Positions 34,281 through 45,062 of a stretch of DNA of 64,000 nt are shown piece by piece. The stretch spans positions 4,340,001 through 4,404,000 of the forward strand of contig NC_020126.1 of the NCBI RefSeq assembly GCF_000331735.1, written 5' to 3'. This DNA comes from Myxococcus stipitatus DSM 14675. Its GTDB lineage: Bacteria; Myxococcota; Myxococcia; Myxococcales; Myxococcaceae. The translations under genes were made by a program, and so were the position numbers. The first letter of the stretch is position 1. Each line of letters starts with the position of its first letter. The notes under the pieces were generated by a model. That model made no database searches. It worked only from the letters and a program-made list of their open reading frames with translations, and was not told where the DNA came from.

Positions 34281-36542
34281 ATGACTTCGACACCGCTTGT
34301 CTATCGCCGCTATGGCGGCTCGCTCCAGGTCGACATCCCCACCTTCGACGTGCTCGTGGAGGCCGCGCGCATCCCCGAGACGCAGTGGATTGCCACGGCC
34401 TGTCCTCTGGAAGGGCTGAGCTGTGACCCGGCCTTCCTCGCCTTCATGGACTCGGACGGCAATGGGCGCGTCCGCGTGGCGGAGGTTCGCGCCGCCGTGG
34501 CCTGGGCCGCGAAGCTGCTCAAGGACCGGCGTGGCGCCGACGCGGCCAGCGACGTGCTGGAGTTGGCCTCGCTGTCCACCGATGCGGCGCACCTGCGTGG
34601 CGCGGCGGAGATGATCCTGCGCACGTTGGGCGCGCAGGACCTGGGGCGCATCTCGCTGGCGCAGGTCCGCGAGAGCGACAAGGCGCTGCGCAAGTCGGGG
34701 CAGAACGGGGACGGAATCGTCGCCCCCGCGCTCCTGACGGAGTCGCTGCGCCCGCTCGCGAAGGACGTCATGGCGAGCTTCCCCGAGGTGAAGAACCGCT
34801 CGGGCGAGGCAGGGGTCGACCCGGCGACGCTGAAGCGCTTCCGCGAGGAGCGCGAGGCGCTGCTCAAGCACCTGGACACGCGCGGCGCTGTCTTCGTCTG
34901 GGGGGAGGACAGCGAGGCGCGAGCGCGGCGCATCCGCGAGGTGGCGCCCCTCCTGGACACGTACTTCCTCCAGTGCCGTCTGGTGGCCGCGCAGCCCGAG
35001 GCCGCGGCGAGCCTGCGGCTGCGCGCGGAGCGCGTCGAAGGCGCGTTGGGAGACGCCGCGGCGCTGGGCAAGGCCGTGGGAGATCTGCCCATCGCGGCGC
35101 CCGAGGCCTCCGGTGTTCTCGAGTGGTCCCGGCTCCTGCGCGGTCCCGCGTATGAGCAGTTGCAGGCGTTCCGCCGCGACGTCGCTGGCCCGGTGACGGG
35201 CGACCTGGAGCGACTGTCGGACGCGGCGTGGAGGGACCTGGTGGCGAAGGCCGACGCGGTGCTCGCGTGGTTCGCGCAGCGCGACGCGAATCCGCTGCAC
35301 AAGCTCGCGGGCTCGCTGGCGTCGGTGTCGCTCGCCGACTTGGATGCGATGGACGCCGCGTGCCAGGCGGACCTCGCGCTGGCGCCGACGCTGGCCGCCA
35401 TCGTCGAGGTGGAGCGCCTGGTGCTGTATCAGCGCTGGCTGCTCGTCTTCGCCAACAACTTCATCAGCATGCCCAACCTGTACCTCCCCAAGGCGCCCGC
35501 GCTGATGGAGAAGGGGACGCTCATCCTGGGCGGCCGCAAGTACACGTTGTCGGTGCTGGTGAAGAACCGCGCCGAGCACACCTCGCTCACGAGCCAGGGC
35601 ACCACCTGTGTCCTCTACGTGCAGGTCGCGCCGAAGGACGGCACGCCGGGCTACGAGGTGGCGGTGCCCGTCACGCGCGGCCGGAGCACGGACCTGGTCG
35701 TGGGCAAGCGCGGCGTCTTCTACAACGTGGACGGCGTGGAGCACGACGCCACCGTGACGCATGTCATCCGCCAGCCCGTGTCGCTGTGGGAGTCGATGAC
35801 CATGCCCTTCACGCGCATCGCCTCGTTCGTCACCAACAAGGTGGAGGGCATGGCGACCGCGGGGGAGAAGACCTTCGACGCGGCGCTGGAGGAGGGCTAC
35901 ACGCACGCGGCGACGGCCAAGCCGCCGGCGGCTCCCGCGACCGCGGCGGCTCCCGCGCAGGCGGCTCCAGGGGGGCTCGCCGGGGTGCTCGCGGCCGGCA
36001 GCATCGCGGCCGCGGCGCTGGGTTCATCGTTCGCCTTCATCGTCTCGCAGGTGAAGTCGCTGTCGATGGCGGATGTCATCACCGCCGCGTCCATCATCGC
36101 CATCGTGGTGATGGCCCCCGCGGGCTTGATGGGCTGGCTGAAGCTGCGCCGGCGCAACCTGGCGCTGCTGCTGGAGGGCTCGGGCTGGGCGCTCAATGAC
36201 CGGCTGATGCTCACGCGAGGACTCTCCACCCTGGTGACACGTCGCCCCCGGCTCCCTCAGGGCTCCCGCGTGGACCACCGGGACATGGTGCGCCCCGCGT
36301 TGCTCGCGCAGATGGAGGACGATGGCGAGACGGAGGGCCTGTCGGGCTGGTCGCGCCTGGGGCTGGGAGTCCTCATCGCGTTCGTCCTGCTCTGGCAGGT
36401 GCGAAACCCCATCCTCACGTGGGTGTGCGAGAAGGCCTGGTTGTCGGAGGCCACGTGCGTCGCGCTGCTTCCCGCGCCCCCGGCCGTCCCGGCGCCGCCT
36501 CCTCCGGCCGCGGCCCCGCCCGCTCCGGCTCCGGCGAAGTAG
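34281..36542 (+). CDS. EF-hand-containing membrane protein of unknown function
   Basis: 753 aa. Residues 57-68 (DSDGNGRVRVAE) are a complete canonical EF-hand loop: acidic D57, D59, N61 and a terminal E68. A long, mostly helical region (70-380) follows, then a beta-rich segment (about 390-490: KGTLILGGRKYTLSVLVKN, CVLYVQVAPKDG, YEVAVPVTRGRSTDLVVGKRGVFYNVDG). An Ala/Pro-rich linker leads to two or three predicted membrane spans (about 565-615 and 695-715) and a Pro-rich tail. No signal peptide at the N-terminus, so the bulk may be cytosolic, making Ca2+ control of a membrane process a hypothesis only. The start ATG 34281 gives a sensible N-terminus. I recognise no family. Confidence 0.75.
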   Translation: MTSTPLVYRRYGGSLQVDIPTFDVLVEAARIPETQWIATACPLEGLSCDPAFLAFMDSDGNGRVRVAEVRAAVAWAAKLLKDRRGADAASDVLELASLSTDAAHLRGAAEMILRTLGAQDLGRISLAQVRESDKALRKSGQNGDGIVAPALLTESLRPLAKDVMASFPEVKNRSGEAGVDPATLKRFREEREALLKHLDTRGAVFVWGEDSEARARRIREVAPLLDTYFLQCRLVAAQPEAAASLRLRAERVEGALGDAAALGKAVGDLPIAAPEASGVLEWSRLLRGPAYEQLQAFRRDVAGPVTGDLERLSDAAWRDLVAKADAVLAWFAQRDANPLHKLAGSLASVSLADLDAMDAACQADLALAPTLAAIVEVERLVLYQRWLLVFANNFISMPNLYLPKAPALMEKGTLILGGRKYTLSVLVKNRAEHTSLTSQGTTCVLYVQVAPKDGTPGYEVAVPVTRGRSTDLVVGKRGVFYNVDGVEHDATVTHVIRQPVSLWESMTMPFTRIASFVTNKVEGMATAGEKTFDAALEEGYTHAATAKPPAAPATAAAPAQAAPGGLAGVLAAGSIAAAALGSSFAFIVSQVKSLSMADVITAASIIAIVVMAPAGLMGWLKLRRRNLALLLEGSGWALNDRLMLTRGLSTLVTRRPRLPQGSRVDHRDMVRPALLAQMEDDGETEGLSGWSRLGLGVLIAFVLLWQVRNPILTWVCEKAWLSEATCVALLPAPPAVPAPPPPAAAPPAPAPAK

Positions 36543-36564
36543 GCGTTTCGCGGGGCCCGGAATC

Positions 36565-36592
36565 TTGCGAGGCTCTCCGGGCCCCCTACGCT
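36565..36592 (+). promoter_or_regulatory. Promoter of xerC, apparently leaderless
   Basis: TTGCGA (36565-36570), a 16-base spacer and TACGCT (36587-36592). The predicted start of transcription is about 3-4 bases before the xerC ATG at 36603, and no Shine-Dalgarno is present. Confidence 0.4.
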
Positions 36593-36602
36593 CCTGCCCG
36601 CC

Positions 36603-37505
36603 ATGACGAACCTGTCGCCGCTCTTGGAGAAGTTCCGGGTCCACCTCGAGGACGAGAAGGGGTCGTCACCGCACACGGTGCGCAACTACCTCATCGACCT
36701 CGTCGACTTCGAGCGCTACCTCACCGAGCGGATGAAGCTGTCGCTGCTGGCCGGGACTCACGCCGCGATTCGCGGCTACCTGGGCACGCTCAGCGTGGAC
36801 CATGCCCCCGCGAGCCGCGCCCGGCGCCTGGCCTCCATCAAGTCCTTCTACAAGTACCTGGTGCGGCAGAAGCTGCTCCCCGCCAGCCCCGCGAAGCTGG
36901 TGAAGAGCCCGAAGCTGCCCAAGGCGCTGCCCAAGGTCCTGCCCGTGGAGGAGGTGTTCGCCCTCCTGGACGTGCATGACCTGAAGTCCGTGCTGGGCCT
37001 CCGGGACAAGGCCATCCTGGAGCTGCTCTACGGCGGCGGGCTGCGTATCAGCGAGCTGTGCTCACTCGACCTGCTCGACGTGGACCGTCGTGGGCGCATC
37101 ATTCGCGTCATGGGCAAGGGCAGCAAGGAGCGGCTCGTGCCCGTCAACGCGCAGGCCATCCGCGCGCTCGAGGCGTACCTGGCCCGCCGGGGAGAGCTGC
37201 TCGCGGAGCCCCATCCCACGCAGGCTCCGGAGGCCATCTTCCTCAACTTCCGGGGCGGTCGGCTCACACCCCGCAGCATCCGCCGCCACCTGGACGCGCA
37301 CGTGCTGAAGTGCGCGCTGGCTCGCAAGGTGAGTCCGCACGCGCTGCGCCACTCCTTCGCCACGCACCTGTTGGGCGGCGGCGCGGACATCCGCAGCATC
37401 CAGGAGCTGCTGGGCCACGCGAGCCTGTCCACCACGCAGCGCTATACCCACGTCACCTGGGAGCAGCTCCAGCAGGTCTACGACGCCGCCCATCCCCGGG
37501 CGTGA
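36603..37505 (+). CDS. xerC: Tyrosine recombinase XerC/XerD type
   Basis: 300-aa site-specific recombinase of the size expected for chromosome-dimer resolution at dif. SAM-like N-terminal domain (about 5-90) and catalytic domain with all six conserved residues: R148 (GLRISE), K172 (GKGSKER), H246 and R249 (HALRHSFATHLL), H272 (GHASLSTTQ) and nucleophile Y281 (RYTHV). Located just before hslVU, an arrangement (xerC-hslV-hslU) also seen in Firmicutes and other groups, which supports XerC rather than an integron or phage integrase. No mobile-element ends are nearby. Confidence 0.88.
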   Translation: MTNLSPLLEKFRVHLEDEKGSSPHTVRNYLIDLVDFERYLTERMKLSLLAGTHAAIRGYLGTLSVDHAPASRARRLASIKSFYKYLVRQKLLPASPAKLVKSPKLPKALPKVLPVEEVFALLDVHDLKSVLGLRDKAILELLYGGGLRISELCSLDLLDVDRRGRIIRVMGKGSKERLVPVNAQAIRALEAYLARRGELLAEPHPTQAPEAIFLNFRGGRLTPRSIRRHLDAHVLKCALARKVSPHALRHSFATHLLGGGADIRSIQELLGHASLSTTQRYTHVTWEQLQQVYDAAHPRA

Positions 37506-37569
37506 GGCGGAGGCCGCCGCGCCCGCGCCCGGAGAAACGGTGCGGGAGCGGACAGGCAGGCGGTGTTCC

Positions 37570-37598
37570 TTGGAAACGTGGCGCGCGGCTTGTTAAAC
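37570..37598 (+). promoter_or_regulatory. Candidate promoter for hslVU
   Basis: TTGGAA (37570-37575), a 17-base spacer and TTAAAC (37593-37598), ending 7 bases before the hslV ATG. No Shine-Dalgarno is present. The -35 resembles the CTTGAA of heat-shock promoters but the -10 does not match CCCAT well. Confidence 0.35.
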
Positions 37599-37605
37599 CC
37601 GCTCC

Positions 37606-38133
37606 ATGTTCCACGGCACCACCATTCTTTGTGTGCGGCGCGACGGGAAGGTCGCCATCGCGAGCGATGGCCAGGTCTCCCTCGAGAAGACGGTGATGAA
37701 GAACACGGCGAAGAAGGTCCGCAAGCTGGGCGAGGGGCAGGTCCTCGCCGGCTTCGCGGGCAGCACCGCCGATGCCTTCACCTTGTTCGAGCGCTTCGAG
37801 GGCAAGCTCAAGGAGCACCAGAAGAACATGGCGCGCGCGTGCGTCGAGCTGGGCAAGGACTGGCGCACCGACCGCTTCCTGCGGCGCCTGGAGGCCCTGC
37901 TCATCGTCGCGGACCGGGAGAAGACCTTCATCCTCTCCGGCGCGGGTGACGTGATTGAGCCGGACTACGGCATCGCCGCCGTGGGCAGCGGAGGTCCGTA
38001 CGCGTTCGCCGCCGCGCGAGCCCTCATGGCGCACACCCAGATGTCCGCGCGCGACGTGGCCCACCAGTCGCTCACCATCGCTGGTGAAATCGACATCTAC
38101 ACCAACTCCCACATCTCTCTCGAAGAGCTCTAG
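37606..38133 (+). CDS. hslV: ATP-dependent protease subunit HslV (ClpQ)
   Basis: 175-aa proteasome-like N-terminal nucleophile peptidase. The mature N-terminal Thr is in [14 protein letters not shown], after a four-residue propeptide MFHG. Other signatures: [23 protein letters not shown] (Lys active-site partner) and [14 protein letters not shown]. With HslU it forms a two-ring ATP-dependent protease for misfolded and regulatory proteins. hslU begins 10 bases after its stop, a standard operon. Confidence 0.96.
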   Translation: MFHGTTILCVRRDGKVAIASDGQVSLEKTVMKNTAKKVRKLGEGQVLAGFAGSTADAFTLFERFEGKLKEHQKNMARACVELGKDWRTDRFLRRLEALLIVADREKTFILSGAGDVIEPDYGIAAVGSGGPYAFAAARALMAHTQMSARDVAHQSLTIAGEIDIYTNSHISLEEL

Positions 38134-38143
38134 GAGCCACCCC

Positions 38144-39547
38144 TTGGCTGAGACGCGAAAGACCTCCACCTTCACGCCCCGCGAGGTGGTGGGGGAGCTG
38201 GACCGCTACATCGTCGGTCAGAGTGCCGCCAAGCGCGCGGTGGCCATCGCGCTGCGCAACCGGTGGCGCCGTCAGCAGGTCTCCGACGACCTGCGCGACG
38301 AAATCCATCCGAAGAACATCATCATGATGGGCCCCACCGGCGTGGGGAAGACGGAGATTGCCCGAAGGCTCGCGAAGCTGGCCCAGGCGCCCTTCGTCAA
38401 GGTGGAGGCCTCCAAGTTCACGGAGGTCGGCTACGTGGGACGCGACGTGGAGTCGATGATTCGCGACCTCGTCGAAGCCGCCATCTCGCTGGTGCGGGAC
38501 GAGGAGACGGAGAAGGTCCGTCCGCGCGCCGAGGAGATGGCCGAGGACCGGCTCATGGAGCTGCTCTCGAACAACGGCGCTCCGCGCACGCCCTCCTCGC
38601 CGCCGCCGTTCGGCTTCTCGCCGCCGCCTCCTCCCGCGCCACAGCGCCTGGGAGACTCCGAGCGCGAGAAGCTGCGCGCCCAGCTGCGCGCGGGCACGCT
38701 CGATGACCAGTTCGTCGAGCTGGAGATGAGCGACAGCGCGCCCACCTTCATGCGCGGCTTCTCGGGGCAGGGGATGGAGGAGATTGGCGTCAACCTCCAG
38801 GACCTCTTCAAGAACATGCCGGGCATGAACAAGACGCGCCGCCGCCGGGTGCGCGTGCCCGAGGCTCTCCAGCTCCTGCGCCAGGAAGAAGCCCAGAAGC
38901 TGGTGGACCCGGACCGCGTGCAGCGCGAGGCCGTGGCCCGCGCCGAGTCGAGCGGCATCGTGTTCATCGACGAAATCGACAAGATCGCCAGCCGCGAGGG
39001 TGGCGGCAAGGGCGGCGGAGGCCCGGACATCTCGCGCGAGGGCGTGCAGCGCGACATCCTCCCCATCGTCGAGGGCTCCACCGTCAACACCAAGTACGGC
39101 ATGGTGAAGACGGACCACATGCTCTTCATCGCCGCGGGAGCGTTCCACGTCTCCAAGCCCAGCGACCTCATCCCGGAGCTCCAGGGCCGCTTCCCCATCC
39201 GCGTGGAGCTGGAGCCGCTCTCCGGCGACGACCTCATCCGCATCCTGAAGGAGCCGAAGAACTCCCTGCTGCGGCAGTACACCGCGCTCCTGGCCACCGA
39301 GGGCGTGCGGCTGTCCTTCACCGACGACGCCGTGACGGAGCTGGCGCGCATCGCCCAGCAGGCGAACGAGCGCACGCAGAACATCGGTGCTCGCCGCCTG
39401 CACACCGTCCTGGAGCGACTGCTCGACGAGGTGTCCTTCTCCGCCAGTGAGCTGGGGCCTCGGGACTTCCAGGTGGACGGCAATTATGTGCGCGAGCGCC
39501 TGGGCGCCATCATCCAGGACGAGGACCTGTCGCGCTACATCCTGTAG
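38144..39547 (+). CDS. hslU: ATP-dependent protease ATPase subunit HslU (ClpY)
   Basis: 467-aa AAA+ unfoldase. Walker A GPTGVGKT (63-70); the pore-loop motif GYVGRDVES; an I-domain region containing a Pro-rich insertion ([17 protein letters not shown], about 148-165) that is unusual; Walker [11 protein letters not shown]; the C-terminal DLSRYIL tail that docks into HslV. The start TTG at 38144 is eight bases after GGAG, right behind the hslV stop. The frame upstream is out-of-frame overlap with hslV. Confidence 0.95.
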   Translation: MAETRKTSTFTPREVVGELDRYIVGQSAAKRAVAIALRNRWRRQQVSDDLRDEIHPKNIIMMGPTGVGKTEIARRLAKLAQAPFVKVEASKFTEVGYVGRDVESMIRDLVEAAISLVRDEETEKVRPRAEEMAEDRLMELLSNNGAPRTPSSPPPFGFSPPPPPAPQRLGDSEREKLRAQLRAGTLDDQFVELEMSDSAPTFMRGFSGQGMEEIGVNLQDLFKNMPGMNKTRRRRVRVPEALQLLRQEEAQKLVDPDRVQREAVARAESSGIVFIDEIDKIASREGGGKGGGGPDISREGVQRDILPIVEGSTVNTKYGMVKTDHMLFIAAGAFHVSKPSDLIPELQGRFPIRVELEPLSGDDLIRILKEPKNSLLRQYTALLATEGVRLSFTDDAVTELARIAQQANERTQNIGARRLHTVLERLLDEVSFSASELGPRDFQVDGNYVRERLGAIIQDEDLSRYIL

Positions 39548-39603
39548 CGCGCTATATGGCGCGCCAGCAGCCGTCCCACTCACGCTCAAGGAAGGTGACC
39601 CCC

Positions 39604-40833
39604 TTGCCGCAGCCCGTACCCGCCACCGCCACCCCGGCCTCCAACGACACCCTCATCCAGAAGGCCAAGAGCCACCTGCTGCAGAACTACAAGCAGCAGC
39701 CCATCGTCCTGGTCAAAGGGCGAGGGACTCGCGTCTGGGATGCGGACGGGCGTGAGTACCTGGACCTCATCGGCGGCGTGGCGACGTGTGCGCTGGGCCA
39801 CTGTCATCCGGAGGTGGTGGCGGCCGCGCACGCGCAGCTGGACTCGCTGTGGCACGTCTCCAATGCGTTCTACTCGCAGCCGCAGATCGACCTGGCGGCG
39901 AAGCTGTCCGAGTGGAGCGGCCTGCCGCGCGCCTTCTTCTGCAACTCCGGCGCGGAGGCGAACGAGGCGCTCCTGAAGCTGGCCCGCAAGGTGATGAAGG
40001 ACCGCGGGATGCCGGAGCGCTTCGAGGTCATCACCTTCGAGCGCAGCTTCCACGGCCGCACCCTGGCCACCGTCACGGCGACGGGGCAGCCGAAGTACCA
40101 TGCGGGCTTCGAGCCGCTCCCCGCGGGCTTCCAGCACGTGCCCTACGGCGACCTGGACGCGGTCCGCGCCGCGGTGAAGCCCACCACGGCCGCCATCCTC
40201 GTGGAGCCCATCCAGGGCGAGGGCGGGGTGCGGCAGGCTCCGCCGGGCTTCCTCAAGGGCCTGCGCACGCTGTGCGACGAGAAGGGCCTGCTGCTCCTGG
40301 TGGATGAGATCCAGACGGGCATGGGCCGCACGGGCATCCCCTTCGGCTTCATGCGCGAAGGCATCCTCCCGGACGCCATCAGCATGGCCAAGGCGCTGGG
40401 CAACGGCCTGCCCATCGGCGCCATGCTGTGCCGCGACGAGGTGGGGGCGAGCCTGTCTCCGGGCAGCCACGGCTCCACCTTCGGCGGCAACCTGGTGGCC
40501 GCGGCCGCCGCGAACGCCGTCCTGGACGTGATTCGCCGGCCGGGGTTCCTGGAGGAAGTGACGGCCAAGGGGGCCTGGTTCCTGGGTCGCCTCCGGGAGA
40601 TCCAGGGGCGCCTGCCCGCGGGCCGCGTCGTGGAGGTCCGTGGCCAGGGCCTGCTCGTGGGCCTGGAGATGGACCGGGACGCGCCCCAGGTGCTCGCGAA
40701 GCTGCGCGAGGGGGGGGTGCTGGGCAACGCCGCCGGAGACAGGACGGTCCGTTTCGCCCCACCGTTCACCATCACCCGTGAGGAGTTGGACCAGAGCCTG
40801 GCCATCATCGAGCGGGTGCTGGCCGCCCTCTAG
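39604..40833 (+). CDS. argD: Acetylornithine transaminase, class III aminotransferase
   Basis: 409-aa PLP enzyme that converts N-acetylglutamate semialdehyde to N-acetylornithine in arginine synthesis (and often acts on succinyl-DAP). Signatures: YLDLIGGVATCALGH, FFCNSGAEANEALLKLARK, FERSFHGRT, VEPIQGEGGV, DEIQTGMGRTG and the PLP Lys in SMAKALGNG. I chose TTG at 39604 because AAGGAAGGTGA, nearly complementary to the 16S 3' end, lies 5 bases upstream; the ATG at 39556 has no such site and would add 16 residues. Succinyl-/acetyl-ornithine versus 4-aminobutyrate aminotransferase cannot be fully separated by eye. Confidence 0.88.
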   Translation: MPQPVPATATPASNDTLIQKAKSHLLQNYKQQPIVLVKGRGTRVWDADGREYLDLIGGVATCALGHCHPEVVAAAHAQLDSLWHVSNAFYSQPQIDLAAKLSEWSGLPRAFFCNSGAEANEALLKLARKVMKDRGMPERFEVITFERSFHGRTLATVTATGQPKYHAGFEPLPAGFQHVPYGDLDAVRAAVKPTTAAILVEPIQGEGGVRQAPPGFLKGLRTLCDEKGLLLLVDEIQTGMGRTGIPFGFMREGILPDAISMAKALGNGLPIGAMLCRDEVGASLSPGSHGSTFGGNLVAAAAANAVLDVIRRPGFLEEVTAKGAWFLGRLREIQGRLPAGRVVEVRGQGLLVGLEMDRDAPQVLAKLREGGVLGNAAGDRTVRFAPPFTITREELDQSLAIIERVLAAL

Positions 40834-40855
40834 AGTCTGGTGTCCTGGAGGGGGG

Positions 40856-40913
40856 AAGCCTGGGTGGGGGCAAACTGGGTGTTTGACGCCCCGCTCCCCC
40901 CAAACCTAGGCTT
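40856..40913. terminator. Long inverted repeat after argD
   Basis: An imperfect 58-base hairpin: AAGCCT (40856-40861) pairs with AGGCTT (40908-40913), then a G-rich arm pairs with a C-rich arm, with an inner CAAAC / GTTTG stem-loop at the tip. It ends in CTTT. Likely terminator for argD, also just upstream of the J-domain gene. Confidence 0.5.
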
Positions 40914-40934
40914 TCCACCTTCGGCAACCCGTTC

Positions 40935-42284
40935 GTGGACCGTCCTGTGAGCGCGCCAAACACGATTGTCGGCCTGGGGGCTCGGACAGACCACATCGCC
41001 ACTGTGCCCAACGTGGACCCCGCTCGCCTCCAGCTCACGCCGGAGGAGACCGCGGTGCTGTCACTCGTTGGCCGCGTGGAGCGTATCGAGCTGGTGCTGT
41101 CACGTTCCACCCTGGGTGAGGCCCGCACCATCGCGCTGCTCCTGTCGCTTCGCGCGAAGGGCGCCATCGTCCCCGCGCGCGTGGTGCCTCGGAACCAGCC
41201 CGCGCCCGCGGTGGATGCGGCCCTGGCCGAGGAAGTCGACCTGGAGCCGGAGCGGAAGAAGGAGATCATCGACCTGGAGCGGGCCCTGGACGGGTTGGAC
41301 CACTTCGCCGTCCTGGGGCTGCGGCCGGGGGCCCCCGCCACCGAGGTGAAGCAGGCGTACTACAACGCGTCGCGCCGCTATCACCCGGACCGCTACTTCG
41401 GAAAGAACCTGGGCAGCTTCCGCGCGCGCATGGAGCGCATCTTCCGGAGGCTGACCGACGCGCACAACGTCCTCACGCAGCAGGACAAGCGCGATGCGTA
41501 CCTCAAGGCCCACCCGGCGCTCGCGCAGGCGTCCACGCCCGCACCGGCGCCCGCCGCTCCCGCGGCCTCGCCCGCTCCCGTCTCCGCGGCGTCGTACCCC
41601 GCGATGGAGCTGACGCCCCTCACGCCGGTGCCGCGCTCGCTGACGCGCCCCACGCCCGTCGCGGCGCCGCCTCCGCCCACGCCCGCACCGGTGAACGACG
41701 CGGAGTCGGAGGCCCGGCGCGCGGAGCGGCAGGCTCGGCTGGCTCGCCATCCGTACATGGCGCGCAACGTGAAGCTCTCGGAGCTGGTGGCGCGGGGCAA
41801 GGCGGCGGTGGCTCGGGGGGACTGGGAGCGGGCGTACCAGGACTTCCACCAGGTGCAGACGCTGGACCCGAAGAACCGCGAGGTGGCGACGCTGCTCCTC
41901 GAAGCCCGCAAGAAGCATGACGAGCAGCGCGCGGCCGTCGAGGTGTCTCGCGGGCGTGAGCTGGAGCAGCACGGCGACGACGTGGCGGCGCTGGCGGCGT
42001 TCCGGCTGGCGTACTCGCTGGATGGGGCGAACGCGGAGGCCGCGTATCGCGCGGCGAAGCAGGGGCTTCAGCAGGGCCAGGACGTGGGCGAGGTTCGCGC
42101 GCTGGCGCAGCGGGCCGTGGACCTCCAGGGGGCTCGGGTCGAGCACCATCTGTTGTTGGGGCGGATTCTCATGGATGCCGGGTCCAAGAAGCTGGCCAAG
42201 CGGGTGTTCGAGGATGCAGCGAAGTTGGAGCCGGACAACGCCGAGGCCAAGGCGGCGCTCAAGAAGCTGCGCTGGACCTTCTAG
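40935..42284 (+). CDS. J-domain (DnaJ-like) protein with TPR C-terminus
   Basis: 449 aa. A helical N-terminal domain (about 35-85) resembles the DUF4388-like or winged segments seen in other myxobacterial proteins; the J domain (about 118-190) has an intact HPD (150-152) in RRYHPDRYF. An Ala/Pro linker (about 200-265) is followed by a helical TPR region (about 280-449). There is no Gly/Phe or zinc region, so this is a class C J protein that should stimulate the adjacent DnaK paralogue. The start is GTG at 40935 or 40947. It precedes dnaK by 17 bases. Confidence 0.85.
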   Translation: MDRPVSAPNTIVGLGARTDHIATVPNVDPARLQLTPEETAVLSLVGRVERIELVLSRSTLGEARTIALLLSLRAKGAIVPARVVPRNQPAPAVDAALAEEVDLEPERKKEIIDLERALDGLDHFAVLGLRPGAPATEVKQAYYNASRRYHPDRYFGKNLGSFRARMERIFRRLTDAHNVLTQQDKRDAYLKAHPALAQASTPAPAPAAPAASPAPVSAASYPAMELTPLTPVPRSLTRPTPVAAPPPPTPAPVNDAESEARRAERQARLARHPYMARNVKLSELVARGKAAVARGDWERAYQDFHQVQTLDPKNREVATLLLEARKKHDEQRAAVEVSRGRELEQHGDDVAALAAFRLAYSLDGANAEAAYRAAKQGLQQGQDVGEVRALAQRAVDLQGARVEHHLLLGRILMDAGSKKLAKRVFEDAAKLEPDNAEAKAALKKLRWTF

Positions 42285-42301
42285 GATGGACACGCTCTGC
42301 C

Positions 42302-44143
<1,842 letters not shown>

Positions 44144-44953
44144 ATGACCACGGAGCGCGCCAACCAGCTCGTCGAGGCGGGGCAGTGGCTGCGCCTCAGT
44201 GGCGACCCGCAGGGGGCGCGCAAGCTGTTCGAGCGGGCACTCGTGTTGGACATGGGCAACGTCCGCGCTCGCGAGGCGCTGGCCTCTCTGGACGCGCCGG
44301 TGGGACGGGGCGCTTCAACGCTGAACTCTCCCGCGGACATCGCGCCCCTGGCGTCCCTCGACGGCGATTGGGGCGCGTGGGCCGAAGGGGAGGGCGGTCC
44401 GCTGGAGGAGGAGGACGAGGAGCGCTCGCCCAGCGTGCTGCTGCCGGAGTTCGACGAGCCGGTCCCCGGAAGCGACGTGCTGGCCCTGCTGGCCCGCGAC
44501 GAGACCCCCACGACCCAGGAGTCCGGTGTCCCCGATGGCGACACCGACGAGTACGGCGTCCCCGCAGGCGAGAACGAGCTGGAGCGGCTGCTCCGTGGCG
44601 CGACGGACCTGCTGGAGCTGGATGACCACTCGGGCGCGGTGGACCTGCTCTTCAAGGCGCAGGAGCTGGCTCCGGGCGACCCTCGCGTCGAGGCGCTCCG
44701 TGCGCGCAGCGAGCGGATGTTGATGGGCATGCTCGAGTCGAAGCTCGGGGACCTGGGCCGGGTGCCTCGGGTTCGGCTCCAACCCGATGACATCATCTGG
44801 CTCAGCCTGGACCACCGCGCGGGCTTCGTCCTCGCGCAGATTGATGGCGCGGTGACGTTCGAGGACGTGTTCTCCCTGTCGGGGATGACGCGCCTGGATA
44901 CGGCCCGCATCCTCGCGCAGCTCCTCGACGAGGGGGTCATCGCCGCGGCCTGA
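44144..44953 (+). CDS. TPR-like protein encoded with DnaK paralogue
   Basis: 269 aa. Residues 1-45 form a TPR-like pair of helices (ANQLVEAGQWLRLSGDPQGARKLFERAL). An acidic, low-complexity middle (about 60-145) is followed by a second TPR-like part (about 150-195) and a C-terminal 60 residues (IIWLSLDHRAGFVLAQIDGAVTFEDVFSLSGM) similar to the helical C-terminal module often found on myxobacterial DUF4388/PATAN-type regulators. The ATG directly abuts the dnaK stop, so translation is coupled. Probably a co-chaperone, adaptor or client of this Hsp70; specific function unknown. Confidence 0.75.
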   Translation: MTTERANQLVEAGQWLRLSGDPQGARKLFERALVLDMGNVRAREALASLDAPVGRGASTLNSPADIAPLASLDGDWGAWAEGEGGPLEEEDEERSPSVLLPEFDEPVPGSDVLALLARDETPTTQESGVPDGDTDEYGVPAGENELERLLRGATDLLELDDHSGAVDLLFKAQELAPGDPRVEALRARSERMLMGMLESKLGDLGRVPRVRLQPDDIIWLSLDHRAGFVLAQIDGAVTFEDVFSLSGMTRLDTARILAQLLDEGVIAAA

Positions 44954-44973
44954 GCCGCGATTGGGAAGCCGAG

Positions 44974-44999
44974 TTGACAGGTTCCTGTCATGATGACAG
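44974..44999. promoter_or_regulatory. Overlapping palindromes with three TGACAG half-sites
   Basis: TGACAG-GTTC-CTGTCA (44975-44990) and CTGTCAT-G-ATGACAG (44985-44999) share their central half-site. A perfect TTGACA -35 hexamer (44974-44979) overlaps the first half-site. Placed 64-89 bases before the VOC gene start, it looks like an operator for a dimeric repressor or activator. Confidence 0.55.
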
Positions 45000-45062
45000 T
45001 TTCAGGGGGTCGTGCGCCCTTGGAAGTGGAGTCCGTGCGCGCGGCCTGCGTGAGGCGCATCC

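Noticed and set aside
36603-37505. Tyrosine recombinase as sign of a mobile element or integron
   Set aside because: Its size, sequence and place before hslVU fit housekeeping XerC; no att-like repeats, cassette array or foreign composition nearby.
44974-44999. LexA/SOS box
   Set aside because: The half-sites and spacing (TGACAG-N4-CTGTCA) do not fit the LexA boxes I know, and the downstream gene is not a repair gene.
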